From Candidatus Planktophila sp. (GTDB lineage: Bacteria; Actinomycetota; Actinomycetes; Nanopelagicales; Nanopelagicaceae): DNA of 64,000 nucleotides. Shown piece by piece: positions 17,690 through 27,117 of this stretch. The notes beneath the pieces are model-generated. The model was given only the letters and a program-made list of their open reading frames with translations. It made no database searches and was not told where the DNA came from. The DNA is taken from positions 80,631 to 144,630 of the forward strand of contig BGOJ01000002.1 of NCBI GenBank assembly GCA_003569185.1, given 5' to 3'. The translations under genes and the position numbers were made by a program. Position 1 is the stretch's first letter, and every line of letters starts with the position of its first letter.

Positions 17690-18232
17690 ATGCGTTCTCG
17701 GTCTGAATCCCTTGAGTTCGCTCTCCTTGGCCTGCTCTCACAAGGTGCCCTTCATGGATATGAGTTACGTAAGCGAATGAGTGCAATCTACGGTCCATTT
17801 CGTGCGTTGAGCTTCTCTGTTTTATATCCCCAGCTAAGAAAGATGGTGGAGGCGAAGTTAATTGAGCAATCATTCACCGATGCTGGCGGCTTATCTAGAA
17901 GATCAAGGATTGTTTATGAGTTAACTGCAAAAGGGCGTGAGCGCTTTTCTTCACTAATGCAAAATGCTTCACCAGATTCATTTGAGGATGAAGGTTTTGA
18001 GGTTCGCTTTGCATTTTTTGGTCCAACCCCTAGAAATAATCGCGTCAGAATTTTAGAAGGACGCCACCGACGTTTAGTTGAAAAGGCGGAGGTAATCCGC
18101 AAAGACCTATCAAAAATTCCAGAAGGTATTGATACCTACTTAGTTGAGTGGCGCCGTCACTCATTGGAATCAGCAGAGCGCGAAATCGCTTGGCTGGAAA
18201 AGATGATAAAAACCGAAAGGAAGAGCTCGTGA
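17690..18232 (+). CDS. PadR-family transcriptional regulator
   Basis: A winged-helix repressor of 180 residues. The N-terminal PadR domain ([20 protein letters not shown], then [15 protein letters not shown]) is followed by a helical dimerisation region with a coiled-coil C-terminus. It is encoded directly upstream of, and overlaps by 4 bp, inositol-phosphate synthase, a pairing well known in actinobacteria. An AGGAG ribosome site precedes the ATG. Control of ino1 through the palindromes at 17647-17666 is likely. Confidence 0.92.
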   Translation: MRSRSESLEFALLGLLSQGALHGYELRKRMSAIYGPFRALSFSVLYPQLRKMVEAKLIEQSFTDAGGLSRRSRIVYELTAKGRERFSSLMQNASPDSFEDEGFEVRFAFFGPTPRNNRVRILEGRHRRLVEKAEVIRKDLSKIPEGIDTYLVEWRRHSLESAEREIAWLEKMIKTERKSS

Positions 18233-19323
18233 GCGTAGAAAATAAAGGTGAAATCCGGGTAGCAATTGTTGGAGTAGGTAACTGCGCCAACTCTTTAATC
18301 CAAGGGATTACCTACTACAAGGATGCTACTAACGAAACCGAGATTCCTGGTTTGATGCACCCAGTCCTTGGTGGTTATCACATCAAAAATATTAATTTCG
18401 TATTAGCACTAGATGTTGATGCTAAGAAGGTTGGCTTAGATCTTGCTGATGCCATTTGGGCGAGTGAGAACAACACAATTAAATTTGCCACAGTTGCTAA
18501 AACAGGTGTGACGGTAAAGCGCGGAACCACATTAGATGGTCTTGGTCGGTACTACAAAGAGACTATTAAAGAATCTGATGCTGCCCCAGTTGATGTGGTC
18601 GCAGAGTTAAAGGCGAGCAAGGTTGATGTTTTAATCTGCTACCTACCAGTTGGTTCAGAGGAGGCGGCAAAGTTTTATGCTCAGTGCGCCATTGATGCCG
18701 GTTGTGCTTTTGTTAACGCACTTCCAGTCTTTATCGCATCTGATCCAGTGTGGGCGGAGAAGTTCACAAAGGCAGGCCTGCCAATTGTTGGCGATGATAT
18801 TAAATCTCAGGTTGGCGCCACTATCACTCACCGAATTATGGCCAAGCTATTCCAAGATCGCGGTGTTCACTTAGATCGCACCTACCAATTAAATGTTGGT
18901 GGAAATATGGATTTCAAAAACATGTTAGAGCGTGATCGTCTTGAATCTAAGAAGATCTCAAAGACCCAATCAGTAACCTCACAATTAGATTATGACTTGG
19001 GTGCGAAAAATGTTCACATCGGCCCATCTGATTACATTCCATGGCTAGATGATCGCAAGTGGGCATATGTTCGCCTAGAAGGACGTGCCTTTGGGGATGT
19101 GCCATTAAATCTTGAGTACAAGCTTGAGGTATGGGATTCACCAAACTCAGCTGGTGTAATTATTGATGCACTTCGTTGCGCCAAGATTGCACTAGATCGC
19201 AAAATTGGTGGCCCATTACTTTCACCATCTAGCTACTTTATGAAATCTCCGCCAATTCAATACACCGATGAGCAGGCTTACCAAAAGGTTGAGCAGTTCA
19301 TCGAAGGAAATATCGAAAGATAA
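18229..19323 (+). CDS. ino1: Inositol-3-phosphate synthase
   Basis: Converts glucose-6-phosphate to myo-inositol-1-phosphate (NAD-dependent), feeding phosphatidylinositol lipids and other actinobacterial inositol products. The NAD site is [15 protein letters not shown] near the N-terminus; [15 protein letters not shown] and [12 protein letters not shown] are typical of the family. The start is the GTG at 18229 in a GTGA overlap with padR, with AAGGAAG upstream, giving 364 residues. A longer in-frame start inside padR is rejected. A strong bidirectional terminator follows at 19341-19376. Confidence 0.96.
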   Translation: MSVENKGEIRVAIVGVGNCANSLIQGITYYKDATNETEIPGLMHPVLGGYHIKNINFVLALDVDAKKVGLDLADAIWASENNTIKFATVAKTGVTVKRGTTLDGLGRYYKETIKESDAAPVDVVAELKASKVDVLICYLPVGSEEAAKFYAQCAIDAGCAFVNALPVFIASDPVWAEKFTKAGLPIVGDDIKSQVGATITHRIMAKLFQDRGVHLDRTYQLNVGGNMDFKNMLERDRLESKKISKTQSVTSQLDYDLGAKNVHIGPSDYIPWLDDRKWAYVRLEGRAFGDVPLNLEYKLEVWDSPNSAGVIIDALRCAKIALDRKIGGPLLSPSSYFMKSPPIQYTDEQAYQKVEQFIEGNIER

Positions 19324-19340
19324 AAATAAGTTAGCAAGTA

Positions 19341-19376
19341 AAAACCCCTAAGGTGTTTTAAGCCTTAGGGGTTTTT
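19341..19376. terminator. Bidirectional intrinsic terminator after ino1
   Basis: Stem CCCCTAAGG / CCTTAGGGG with a 9-nt loop, flanked by AAAA and TTTTT. It can serve ino1 on the plus strand and the convergent membrane-protein gene on the minus strand. Confidence 0.9.
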
Positions 19377-19398
19377 GCCCTCTTGGAGAGTGAGGGCC

Positions 19399-19995
19399 TT
19401 AAATCGTCGCGTCAGCTTCTACGCGACGAAGATGCGCAAAGCCGAGTAGGGTAAGTACGAGCATTAACAAACCGCCAACTGCTGCGGCCCAAGCTGCATA
19501 CATTGCAATTTGGCCGATTTGCCAGAATGCAAATGAGTAAAGCAACAGTCCACGCAATGTTTCTCCCATAAATAAAGTTGTTCGCTGTCCCATTAAGTTT
19601 GCAGATTCAGCAGCTAATGCGGCATTTGCTGGATCAGCTTTTGATTTAGCAGCGGCTGCTAATGCCGCACCACTAACCTCTGAGTAAACCTTGCCACCAG
19701 CAACACCTTTTAAGTGAGAGCCGATGTAAAAGTCGGCGTAAGCCTGTGCTTGCTTGCCAGTTGTTAATGGCATATTTGAAAATGGTGCAAGAGCTGCTTG
19801 CGCCTCGTCAGATAATGCTTTAAATCCAGCACTATCTTTATCTGGCATTGTAATTTTTTGTTGTGATAATTGAGTGGCAACAGATTCATCTGCAAAAGAT
19901 GCTCCCCAGTTTAGAAGTGCTGCTGCAACAAATAAGAACACAGAAAGGCCCAAACCGACAAAGCTGACGATTCGATCGAAGGTGCGACGTTTCAT
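19399..19995 (-). CDS. Conserved actinobacterial membrane protein of unknown function
   Basis: A 198-residue protein with a membrane segment at about residues 10-30, an extracytoplasmic region of roughly 110 residues containing YADFYIGSHLKGVAGGKVYSE, and two C-terminal helices (about 150-188). It resembles a family of actinobacterial hypothetical proteins sometimes mislabelled as LigA-like. A GGAGA ribosome site lies before the ATG. No catalytic motif is visible and the function is unknown. Confidence 0.7.
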   Translation of the reverse strand: MKRRTFDRIVSFVGLGLSVFLFVAAALLNWGASFADESVATQLSQQKITMPDKDSAGFKALSDEAQAALAPFSNMPLTTGKQAQAYADFYIGSHLKGVAGGKVYSEVSGAALAAAAKSKADPANAALAAESANLMGQRTTLFMGETLRGLLLYSFAFWQIGQIAMYAAWAAAVGGLLMLVLTLLGFAHLRRVEADATI

Positions 19996-20168
19996 TATTA
20001 ATTTCTCCTAATTTCTCCAGTTGTAATGCGTTGAAAAGTTATGTACTTCTCACCGCTATTAATACTCCTGAATGAGGTAGGTAGAAGATGATGTGGGTGG
20101 GGGTAGCACTTACCCAATTTTGATAAGAGGTAGCACTTAGATTTAAATCACTAAATTTAAAGAAAAAC

Positions 20169-20489
20169 CTACTCAGTATGTTTTGCGCAAATCTGCTCGC
20201 CATTTGGTCCAATGACTAGGTGAGAACAAGCAACTCCTAATTTATCAAATGCTTTATCTCCAAAATGGGCTCGGTATGCCAACGCTAGTAATACTCTGAC
20301 ATTAACCTCTCCATTTGATTTAATGGAGAATGCATGGGCAACGCGGGATACGGTATTTTCAATAACCTTTTCGGTGTGGGAGGTATTCCTAGCTATAGCT
20401 GCATTTGTTAAACCATCACATAGATGTTCGCAAACCAATTTTTCAAAGGGGGTTAGCTCGCGCAATAAAATATTAACTTCCAAGGCCAC
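20169..20489 (-). CDS. Standalone LuxR-type helix-turn-helix protein
   Basis: A 106-residue protein consisting almost only of a GerE/LuxR DNA-binding domain (ELTPFEKLVCEHLCDGLTNAAIARN) with no receiver or sensor domain. The short tail carries Cys residues and ends CAKHTE. Its GTG start has GGAGA upstream. It may be a small orphan regulator; the target is unknown. The 173 bases downstream to 19995 hold no gene that I can see. Confidence 0.75.
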   Translation of the reverse strand: MALEVNILLRELTPFEKLVCEHLCDGLTNAAIARNTSHTEKVIENTVSRVAHAFSIKSNGEVNVRVLLALAYRAHFGDKAFDKLGVACSHLVIGPNGEQICAKHTE

Positions 20490-20566
20490 TCTCCAATGAT
20501 CTAATCCCTATTGTGGACCTGCTGCTGGTATTTCTCAACTAGATGCAAAGTTTGACGATTTGCGCC

Positions 20567-20572
20567 TACTAT
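20567..20572 (+). promoter_or_regulatory. -10 hexamer (TACTAT) of the enoyl-CoA hydratase gene
   Basis: TACTAT, 6 nt before the GTG at 20579. It supports this GTG over the ATG at 20543, which would add 12 non-family residues. Confidence 0.5.
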
Positions 20573-20578
20573 TGCGCC

Positions 20579-21328
20579 GTGAGTTTTATTAAATCTGAGC
20601 AAATTGGTGCGGTTCTGCGCCTTACCTTAGATCGGCCCGAAAAGAAGAATGCAATTACCCAAGAGATGTATCAAAGCTTGGCAAATAAAATCAATGAGGC
20701 GGCTTCAGATTTTGGCATCAGGGCGGTAGTGATTTGTTCAAGTGGTGATTCATTTACTGCTGGCAATGACATCAATGATTTTGCAAATGATCCGCAGATG
20801 GATGAGGGATCACCAGTATTTAATTTCCTTTTTGCTATACATAACTTTCCAAAGCCATTGATCGCTGCGGTTAAGGGAAGAGCGGTTGGAATTGGCACCA
20901 CCATGTTGATGCACTGTGATTTAGTCACAGCAAATCCAGATACAAAATTCTCTATGCCATTTGTATCCCTTGGCTTAGTAGCAGAGGGTGGTTCTAGTTA
21001 CCTATTTCCTCGCCTGGTCGGACATGCAAAGGCTGCTGAGATATTTTTTACCGGTCGAACATTTTCTGCTGATGAGGCATTAAGCATGGGTTTGATTAAT
21101 CAAATTGCAGAGGATGAGTTAGCTGCTGCGATGGTATTTGCCCAAGAGATTGCAGAACAACCACCAACTGCAGTGATAAATACCAAGGCATTATTAAAGA
21201 GTGGCTCTCATGAAGCTTTAAATCAGGTGATTCGGGCAGAGGGTGAATTGTTTAAGATGGCTACTCAATCAGATGAAGCTCAAATTGCATTTATGAATTT
21301 CTTAGCGAAAAAGAGTAAGGTCAAGTAA
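20579..21328 (+). CDS. Enoyl-CoA hydratase/isomerase family protein
   Basis: A crotonase-fold enzyme of 249 residues: LDRPEKKNAIT at the N-terminus, oxyanion hole in SFTAGNDINDF and AAVKGRAVGIGTTMLMHCDLV, then the usual FVSLGLVAEGGSS. The first canonical hydratase Glu position reads GTTML rather than GGGLE, so isomerase or another crotonase chemistry is possible. It overlaps the following SDR gene by one base (TAATG), and the two probably act on related acyl-CoA substrates. Confidence 0.87.
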   Translation: MSFIKSEQIGAVLRLTLDRPEKKNAITQEMYQSLANKINEAASDFGIRAVVICSSGDSFTAGNDINDFANDPQMDEGSPVFNFLFAIHNFPKPLIAAVKGRAVGIGTTMLMHCDLVTANPDTKFSMPFVSLGLVAEGGSSYLFPRLVGHAKAAEIFFTGRTFSADEALSMGLINQIAEDELAAAMVFAQEIAEQPPTAVINTKALLKSGSHEALNQVIRAEGELFKMATQSDEAQIAFMNFLAKKSKVK

Positions 21329-22158
21329 TGAGCTTAGCTGGCAAGAGAATTTTTGTTACTGGTGGCTCTCGCGGCATTGGACTTGCAATTGCATTGCGGG
21401 CTGCAAAAGATGGTGCATCAATTGCAATCGCTGCAAAGACTGCCGAAGCTCATCCAAAATTGCCTGGCACAATCTTCACTGCAGCAAAAGAAATTGAGGC
21501 AGCAGGTGGCAAAGCACTTGCCATTCAATGCGATATTCGAGATGAAAATCAAATAGCACAAGCAGTTGAGCAAGCTGCAAATGAGTTTGGTGGCATTGAT
21601 ATCTTGATTAACAATGCATCTGCGATTAATTTAACTAATACCGAAAACACCCCTGCAAAAAGATTTGATTTAATGATGGGCGTTAATACCCGTGGCACCT
21701 TCTTAACCTCACAAGCATGCCTGCCGTACTTAAAAAAGAGTGCGCAGGAGGGTCGCAATCCACACATCTTGATGCTCTCACCACCTTTATCTATGAAGGG
21801 CAAATGGTTTAAACCCCATCTGGCATACACGATGGCAAAGTATGGAATGAGTATGTGTGTACTGGGATTAGCTGATGAGTTAAAGCGAGATGGCATTGGT
21901 GTGAACGCACTTTGGCCAAGAACTGCTATCGATACCGCAGCCCTTGCGATGATTCCTGGCGTAGATACTGACTTTTGCCGTACACCTGAGATCATCTCTG
22001 ACTCGGCCTACATAATCTTAAATCGGCCAGGCAAAGAGTGCAGCGGAAACTTCTTTATTGATGATGAGGTGTTAGCTAGTGAGGGAATTATTGATTTAGA
22101 TAAGTATGCAGTGGTTCCTGGAACAAAAGAGTTTATAAAAGATCTATACGTTGATTAA
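21328..22158 (+). CDS. Short-chain dehydrogenase/reductase (HSDL2-like)
   Basis: An NAD(P)-dependent oxidoreductase of 276 residues. The cofactor motif is TGGSRGIG, then NNASAI, and the catalytic Tyr-x3-Lys is YTMAK with the Ser in LMLSPP. The long insert after the cofactor motif and the C-terminal FIDDEVLASEG segment resemble the HSDL2-like fatty-acid-associated subgroup. It is translationally coupled to the enoyl-CoA hydratase gene, which suggests a lipid role. Confidence 0.88.
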   Translation: MSLAGKRIFVTGGSRGIGLAIALRAAKDGASIAIAAKTAEAHPKLPGTIFTAAKEIEAAGGKALAIQCDIRDENQIAQAVEQAANEFGGIDILINNASAINLTNTENTPAKRFDLMMGVNTRGTFLTSQACLPYLKKSAQEGRNPHILMLSPPLSMKGKWFKPHLAYTMAKYGMSMCVLGLADELKRDGIGVNALWPRTAIDTAALAMIPGVDTDFCRTPEIISDSAYIILNRPGKECSGNFFIDDEVLASEGIIDLDKYAVVPGTKEFIKDLYVD

Positions 22159-23294
22159 AGCTTAAACTCAGTATGTTGGTGATCAGTCTCAGCAATTCCT
22201 GAGGAGTAACGCTCTTCATAACGGCCAACTCGCCAGATTAAAACAGAGAGCAACCAGGCGCCCACAAAGGATGCCACAATAAAAAAGCCCACTCGATTTA
22301 AATCAACCTCTGCGATTACGGTAAATGGTTGGTAATTATCAATATTTGTTTTTTCAGCTAACACCCCGATAAATTGAATTGTGCCAATCACAAAAGCCAC
22401 AAATATTGAAAGCCCAGTAGTTGTGATGTTGTAGTAGATCTTTCTAAGGGGTGAGGTAAATGCCCAGGCGTAAGCCTTAGTCATAAAGATGCCATCTAAT
22501 GAATCCATTAAGGACATACCGGCGGCAAATATTAAGGGCAGAGCAATAATTGCAAGCGGTGGTAGAAAGCCGCCAACTGTGCCAACTGCGGCGGTCGCAG
22601 ATAGTGCCAGCAGTGCAACCTCAGTAGCAGTATCAAAGCCAAGACCAAATAAAACACCAACTGGGTATAGCTGCCAAGAATGATCAAAGCCTTTCTTAAA
22701 AGCACCACGAAATACTCGGCGCATTAACCCTCGCTCATTTAACAACTCAGTTAAATGCTCATGGGAGAATTTTCCAGTTTTAGCCTGCTTCCAAACCTTA
22801 ATAATTCCAACCAAAATTACTAAGTTCAGGATTCCAACTAGGTATAAAAATATTGTTGAAACTGAGGCGCCAATTAGTCCACCAGTCTCTGCGAAATCTT
22901 GCTGAAATTTAGTAGCTTGACGAGCGGCAAATGCGATACCAACTGAAAGAGCTAAAACAATTGTTGAGTGACCGAGTGAGAAAAATAAACCAAGTGCTAA
23001 TGGATTCTTTCCCTTAGCCAGCATTAATCTGGTGGTGTCATCAATGGCGGCAATATGATCGGCATCAAATGCGTGGCGTAAGCCAAATGAGTAGGCCAAG
23101 GCACCAGCACCTGCATAAACCAAGGCACCAGTTGAATCTGTTAGTGAGCTATAAGCAGGATTTGAGTTGTAGTGAATGAATAAGCCCCAACCTGCAATAT
23201 GCAAGAAGGCGACCACGGAGAAGACGCCAATAAGGGTGGGGATCTCATGTTTGGTAAAGCGCAGGTGTTGGCGCAATTGCGTTGATTTACTCAC
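22155..23294 (-). CDS. Nickel/cobalt permease (NiCoT family)
   Basis: An eight-helix permease of 379 residues with the NiCoT signature RHAFDADHIAAIDDTTR in helix II, LGFDTATEVALL and GMSLMDSLDGIFM. It imports Ni(II) and/or Co(II); the preference cannot be told from sequence. The start is a GTG with TAACCT 6 nt upstream. A palindrome directly upstream of that hexamer suggests metal-dependent repression. Its 3' end overlaps the convergent SDR gene by 4 bp. Confidence 0.94.
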   Translation of the reverse strand: MSKSTQLRQHLRFTKHEIPTLIGVFSVVAFLHIAGWGLFIHYNSNPAYSSLTDSTGALVYAGAGALAYSFGLRHAFDADHIAAIDDTTRLMLAKGKNPLALGLFFSLGHSTIVLALSVGIAFAARQATKFQQDFAETGGLIGASVSTIFLYLVGILNLVILVGIIKVWKQAKTGKFSHEHLTELLNERGLMRRVFRGAFKKGFDHSWQLYPVGVLFGLGFDTATEVALLALSATAAVGTVGGFLPPLAIIALPLIFAAGMSLMDSLDGIFMTKAYAWAFTSPLRKIYYNITTTGLSIFVAFVIGTIQFIGVLAEKTNIDNYQPFTVIAEVDLNRVGFFIVASFVGAWLLSVLIWRVGRYEERYSSGIAETDHQHTEFKL

Positions 23295-23300
23295 TGAACA

Positions 23301-23306
23301 AGGTTA
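23301..23306 (-). promoter_or_regulatory. -10 hexamer (TAACCT) of the NiCoT gene
   Basis: TAACCT on the minus strand, 6 nt before the GTG start and directly abutting the palindrome at 23307-23329. Confidence 0.6.
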
Positions 23307-23329
23307 TTGCAAATGATTCGCATCTGCAA
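23307..23329. promoter_or_regulatory. Fur-family (Nur/Zur-like) operator between the NiCoT and CopC-like genes
   Basis: A 23-bp interrupted palindrome with outer arms TTGCA/TGCAA and inner ATG/CAT. It also contains TTGCAA-N5-TCGCAT, close to the streptomycete Nur (nickel) box form tTGCaa-N5-ttGCAA. It abuts the NiCoT -10 hexamer and would overlap the -35 region of a plus-strand promoter (TACCTT at 23331-23336) for the CopC-like gene. Its use by a nickel- or zinc-sensing Fur homologue is inference. Confidence 0.55.
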
Positions 23330-23362
23330 GTACCTTGAAAGAGGAGTTGATAAGGTGTCTAC

Positions 23363-23887
23363 ATGGCTATCAAAGGTAATAAGCAAACAATCCCAGCATT
23401 ACTTTTGGCCTTTCTTCTACTTCTATTCACTCAGCAGCCACAAGCCATGGCTCACACCAAGTTGCTTCTTGCCACTCCAGATATCGCAAGTGAGATTGAT
23501 AGCTGGCCCACCTCGATAACCCTTGAGTTTGATGAGGAGTTACAAAATCTAGGGGATGAGAAAGCAAACTTTGTCGTAGTAAATAATGCAGTTGGCGATC
23601 AGGTTAGTGAAACAGATGAGCAGATTTCAGGAAATTCCATCACAGTCACCCTATCTGCCAATGAGGTTAAAGGACCAGTCCTGGTTTTCTATCATGTGGT
23701 CTCAAGTGATGGCCATCCAGTTGAGGGGGAGTACAAGTTCACCTATGGCGTTGGTGAGGTTACAGCGCAGGGGGTGGAAGATAACGAAGAGGCTGAGTAT
23801 CCAATTGGGATTTATTTAGCATCTGCTATTTTCATAATCTCAGGTTTGTTTTTTGCCATCTACTCATACCGACGTAGGAATAGATAG
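23363..23887 (+). CDS. CopC-domain periplasmic/surface metal-binding protein
   Basis: A 174-residue secreted protein. A signal peptide ends at Ala30, leaving His31 as the mature N-terminus; together with Asp116 and His118 (SSDGHPV) this reproduces the Cu(II)-binding set of CopC. A C-terminal membrane helix (about 148-168) anchors it, with RRR after it. No CopD follows; instead it is divergent from a nickel/cobalt permease and shares its control region, so binding of another metal is conceivable. Confidence 0.88.
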   Translation: MAIKGNKQTIPALLLAFLLLLFTQQPQAMAHTKLLLATPDIASEIDSWPTSITLEFDEELQNLGDEKANFVVVNNAVGDQVSETDEQISGNSITVTLSANEVKGPVLVFYHVVSSDGHPVEGEYKFTYGVGEVTAQGVEDNEEAEYPIGIYLASAIFIISGLFFAIYSYRRRNR

Positions 23888-23889
23888 TT

Positions 23890-25115
23890 TTGAGTTTAGT
23901 AAGCCAAAAACTTAAGGGAATTTCTAAAAGAGAATTACCAGAACGTTGTTTCACCTGATCCACTAATTAGAAAGATTACTCTTTCTACTTTTATTAACAC
24001 ATTTGGAAATGGCCTGTTTATGACTACGGGAATAATCTATTTCTCATTGATTGTTGGATTAGGGGCGCAGAAAGTAGCACTCGCATTTTCCCTTCTGGAG
24101 CACTCTCTCTACTTTTAAGTATTCCATCTGGACATTTTGCAGATCGATATCCACCGCGATTAATCGCATTCTCAGCTCTTATCGGAATGGGATTTTGTGC
24201 AATCTCCTTAATCTTTATTCAAAGCTGGTGGTTGCTATTGATTGCGCTCTCACTAGATTCAATATTTGAAGTATTTGGACAAAACGCCAGAATGGCGATG
24301 ATTGCCCGTATTGGTGAAGGTGAGGAAAGAGTCAGGATTAGGGCGTACACCAGAGCGGTAACAAATCTCGGCATTGCCTTTGGCACAGTCGTAGCTGGCT
24401 TTGCACTTGCCATTAATACAGTTTTTGCCTACAATCAATGATCGCGCTAGATGCCTTAACCTTCTTTCTAGCTGCTTTTGCTTATTTGAGAGTACCAAAC
24501 GTAAAACCTACGCTTTCTGCGAATGAAAAATTTGACTGGAGTATTTTAAGAGATTTTAGATATATAAAGGCGATGCTTTTGAGCGGTGTTATGTCAATGC
24601 ATTTTATATTACAAAATATTGCCATTCCTGTTTGGATCGTTAAGGACACAAACGCACCAAGGTGGTGGGTATCTGTAATTATGTTTATTAATACTATTGC
24701 AGTAGTTCTTTTCCAAGTGCGAATGAGTAAAGGAGCTTCAACTGCCCAATTTGGTGCGAAGCAATTAGGCAAGCTGGATTTTATATTGCAGTTGCTTGTT
24801 TTTTATATGGTTTCTGCAAAAGGATTAGACACAGCAACTGCCGCTGCGGTTTTGATTTGGCGATGGTTGTGCATGTTATTGGGGAGCTACTTGCTTCAAC
24901 TGGTAGTTGGAGCATTGCGTTCGAATTAGCAGATCAAAATCGCCAAGGTGCCTATCAGGGTTTATGGCGAATGGGCTTTGGGGTATGAATGTTATTGGGC
25001 CTTCATTAGTTATTTTCTTTGCAATTGGTCTGGGCCAATTGGATGGGTGATTATGGGTGGAATATTTGTTTTCACTGGAATGTTAATGTCAAGGGTAATT
25101 GCAACCACCAAATAA
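23890..25115 (+). pseudogene. MFS transporter, broken by about seven frameshifts
   Basis: Reading through frame changes reconstructs an MFS permease of about 410 residues: VSPDPLIRKITLSTFINTFG, SGALSLLLSIPSGHFADRYP, RMAMIARIGEGEERVRIRAYTRAV, MIALDALTFFLAAFAYLRVP, then GELLASTGSWSIAFELADQN and a C-terminal helix. Breaks occur near 23950, 24095, 24435, 24770, 24830, 24990 and 25040. The density exceeds that of any other gene here apart from the 5' end of putA. Either this is real decay or a patch of poor consensus. Substrate unknown. Confidence 0.75.
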
Positions 25116-25145
25116 AAATACCCCAGCTAATGGCTGGGGTATTTT
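25115..25145. terminator. Bidirectional intrinsic terminator between the MFS gene and glnA
   Basis: Stem TACCCCAGC / GCTGGGGTA with a 5-nt loop, flanked by an A-run on the left and TTTT on the right, so it functions in both directions between convergent genes. Confidence 0.9.
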
Positions 25146-25154
25146 CGTAAATTC

Positions 25155-26585
25155 CTATAGATCGTAATAAAGTTCAAATTCTGCTGGATGTGGACGCAAT
25201 CTCACGTAATCCACCTCTTGCTTGCGCTTGAAATCAATCCAAGTATCAATTAGATCTTTGGTGAATACTCCACCACGAGTTAAGAACTCATTGTCGCGTT
25301 CTAGATTATCTAGAACGGCATCAAGTGAGCCAGGAACTTGTGGAATTGCTTTGGCCTCATCGCCTTCTAATTCATACAGATCCTTATCAACTGGCTTTGG
25401 TGGCTCAATTTGTTTTGAATACCATCAATTCCAGCCATTAACATCGCTGCAAATGCAAGATATGGATTAGAAGATGGATCTGGGCAACGGAACTCAATTC
25501 GTTTTGCCTTTGGATTAGATCCAGTAATTGGAATACGAATACAAGCTGATCTATTTCTAGCTGAGTAGACCAAGTTAACTGGTGCTTCATACCCTGGTAC
25601 TAAGCGCTTGTATGAGTTAAACTGTTGGGTTAGTAAATGCTAGAAGCGATGGCGCATGCTTTAACAAACCACCGATATACCAACGAGCCATGTCAGAAAG
25701 ATTTGCATAACCATCTCCCCAGAACAATGGCTTGCCATCCTTCCAAAGTGATTGGTGAACATGCATTCCGCTACCGTTATCGCCAAACAAAGGTTTTGGC
25801 ATAAAGGTTGCAGTCTTACCAGCTGCCCATGCAGTGTTCTTAATGATGTATTTAAACTTCATTAACTCATCCCCAGCTGTCAAAATATCGCTGAAGCGGT
25901 AGTTGATTTCCATCTGTCCGGCAGTTCCAACTTCATGGTGAGCACGCTCAACAAGTAATCCAACCTTGCCAAGATTCATAACCATTTCATCGCGCAGATC
26001 GGCAAATTGATCAGTTGGTGAAACTGGGAAGTAACCGCCTTTGATTCGGGTGCGATAACCACGGTTTGGTGTGCCATCAGCATCCTCTTCAATTCCAGTA
26101 TTCCAAGCACCTTCATATGAATCAATGTGATGAAATGCTTGGTTCATTCCTGTTAAAAATCTAATTCGATCAAAGACATAAAACTCAGCCTCGGGTGCAA
26201 AGAATGCGGTATCAGCAATACCGGTGCTTCGCATGAAATCAACAGCTTTAGCAACAATTCCACGAGGATCTCTTGAGTAGGCAGTGTTGTCATCTGGATT
26301 ATGAACGGAGAATAGAATTATTAAAGTTTTCTCTTTTCGGAATGGATCAAGATATGCAGAGGATGGAACTGGAAGTAACTTCATATCTGATTCATGAATT
26401 GATTGGAAACCTCTAATAGAGGATCCATCAAACATTAATCCGTCTTTAAATACGCTTTCATCAAATGATTCAACTGGCACATTAAAGTGATGCTGAATAC
26501 CTGGTAGGTCAATAAATCTAACGTCAATCAACTTCACATCATTCTTCTTGATGTAATCGAAGATCTCTGCGGAATTCTTAAACAT
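25155..26585 (-). CDS. glnA: Type I glutamine synthetase (two compensating frameshifts)
   Basis: ATP-dependent ammonium assimilation. The restored protein is 476 residues, the family's normal length. Visible motifs are [28 protein letters not shown], the [19 protein letters not shown] site and [27 protein letters not shown]. One extra T at about 25619 (NPTV then [11 protein letters not shown]) and one missing A in the A-run at about 25420 (GIQNK then [10 protein letters not shown]) break the frame; the full length is restored when both are corrected. The region corresponding to the adenylylated Tyr lies near [10 protein letters not shown]. Surely functional in the cell, so the breaks are most likely sequence errors. 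Confidence 0.95.
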
Positions 26586-26719
26586 CTATTCTCCTAAGAT
26601 AAATATTGCTGAAAGTAGGGCGACTTTGCTCCGCTTCAGATGGGTAAAACCTAGTAGAAAATAATGAAAAAGCCGTAAAGCACGTGTTACATCTATGTTT
26701 CACTTTCTCCCCTTTGGGC

Positions 26720-26725
26720 TAGGGT
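26720..26725 (+). promoter_or_regulatory. -10 hexamer (TAGGGT) of the RDD-family gene
   Basis: TAGGGT, 7 nt before the ATG at 26733; predicted leaderless promoter. Confidence 0.5.
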
Positions 26726-26732
26726 TGCCCGC

Positions 26733-27113
26733 ATGAGTTGGGAAGGTACGCCAAATTTACTGCCGGAGGCCTCACTAGGCAGACGGCTATTAGCCCTAGT
26801 TATTGATTGGACTATGTGCCGGCTGATCGCTGGATTACTCAGCCCATCGGTAATTCCAGACAATGCCTTTTCAACCTTAATTATTTTCTATATTGAAGTT
26901 TGTCTTTTCACCATTGCATTTGGCGCATCGGCTGGCCAACGGATTATGGCAATTAAGGTTGTGACATATCCAGATCAACAGCGGGTTAAAGTAGGCAGAA
27001 TTGTGTTAAGAACTTTGTTAATTTGTTTGGTGCTACCGGCAGTTTTTACAAATAACGGCCGGCCACTTCATGATCACTTTGCAAACAGCCAAACAGTAAG
27101 AGAGAGATACTAA
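26733..27113 (+). CDS. RDD-family membrane protein
   Basis: A 126-residue protein with three hydrophobic segments and the RDD-family N-terminal pattern LGRRLLALVIDWTMC (Arg and Asp in the first helix). Its place between glnA and the DUF4191 gene is standard in actinobacteria. Function unknown. It is divergent from glnA; the 147-bp gap carries the promoters of both. Confidence 0.82.
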   Translation: MSWEGTPNLLPEASLGRRLLALVIDWTMCRLIAGLLSPSVIPDNAFSTLIIFYIEVCLFTIAFGASAGQRIMAIKVVTYPDQQRVKVGRIVLRTLLICLVLPAVFTNNGRPLHDHFANSQTVRERY

Positions 27114-27117
27114 CTTT

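Noticed and set aside
18148..18228. N-terminal extension of ino1 into padR
   Set aside because: The extra residues are a frame-shifted reading of the PadR C-terminus; the GTG at 18229 has a proper ribosome site and matches the family N-terminus.
25400..25630. Possible programmed frameshifting in glnA
   Set aside because: No slippery heptamer with a downstream structure is evident, and similar one-base breaks occur in many unrelated genes, which favours sequence errors.
26686..26701. GTTAC and GTTTC separated by 6 bp upstream of glnA, resembling GlnR half-sites
   Set aside because: Only one pair fits; the flanking half-sites expected at the next 6-bp spacings do not match, so the evidence is too weak to call a GlnR box.
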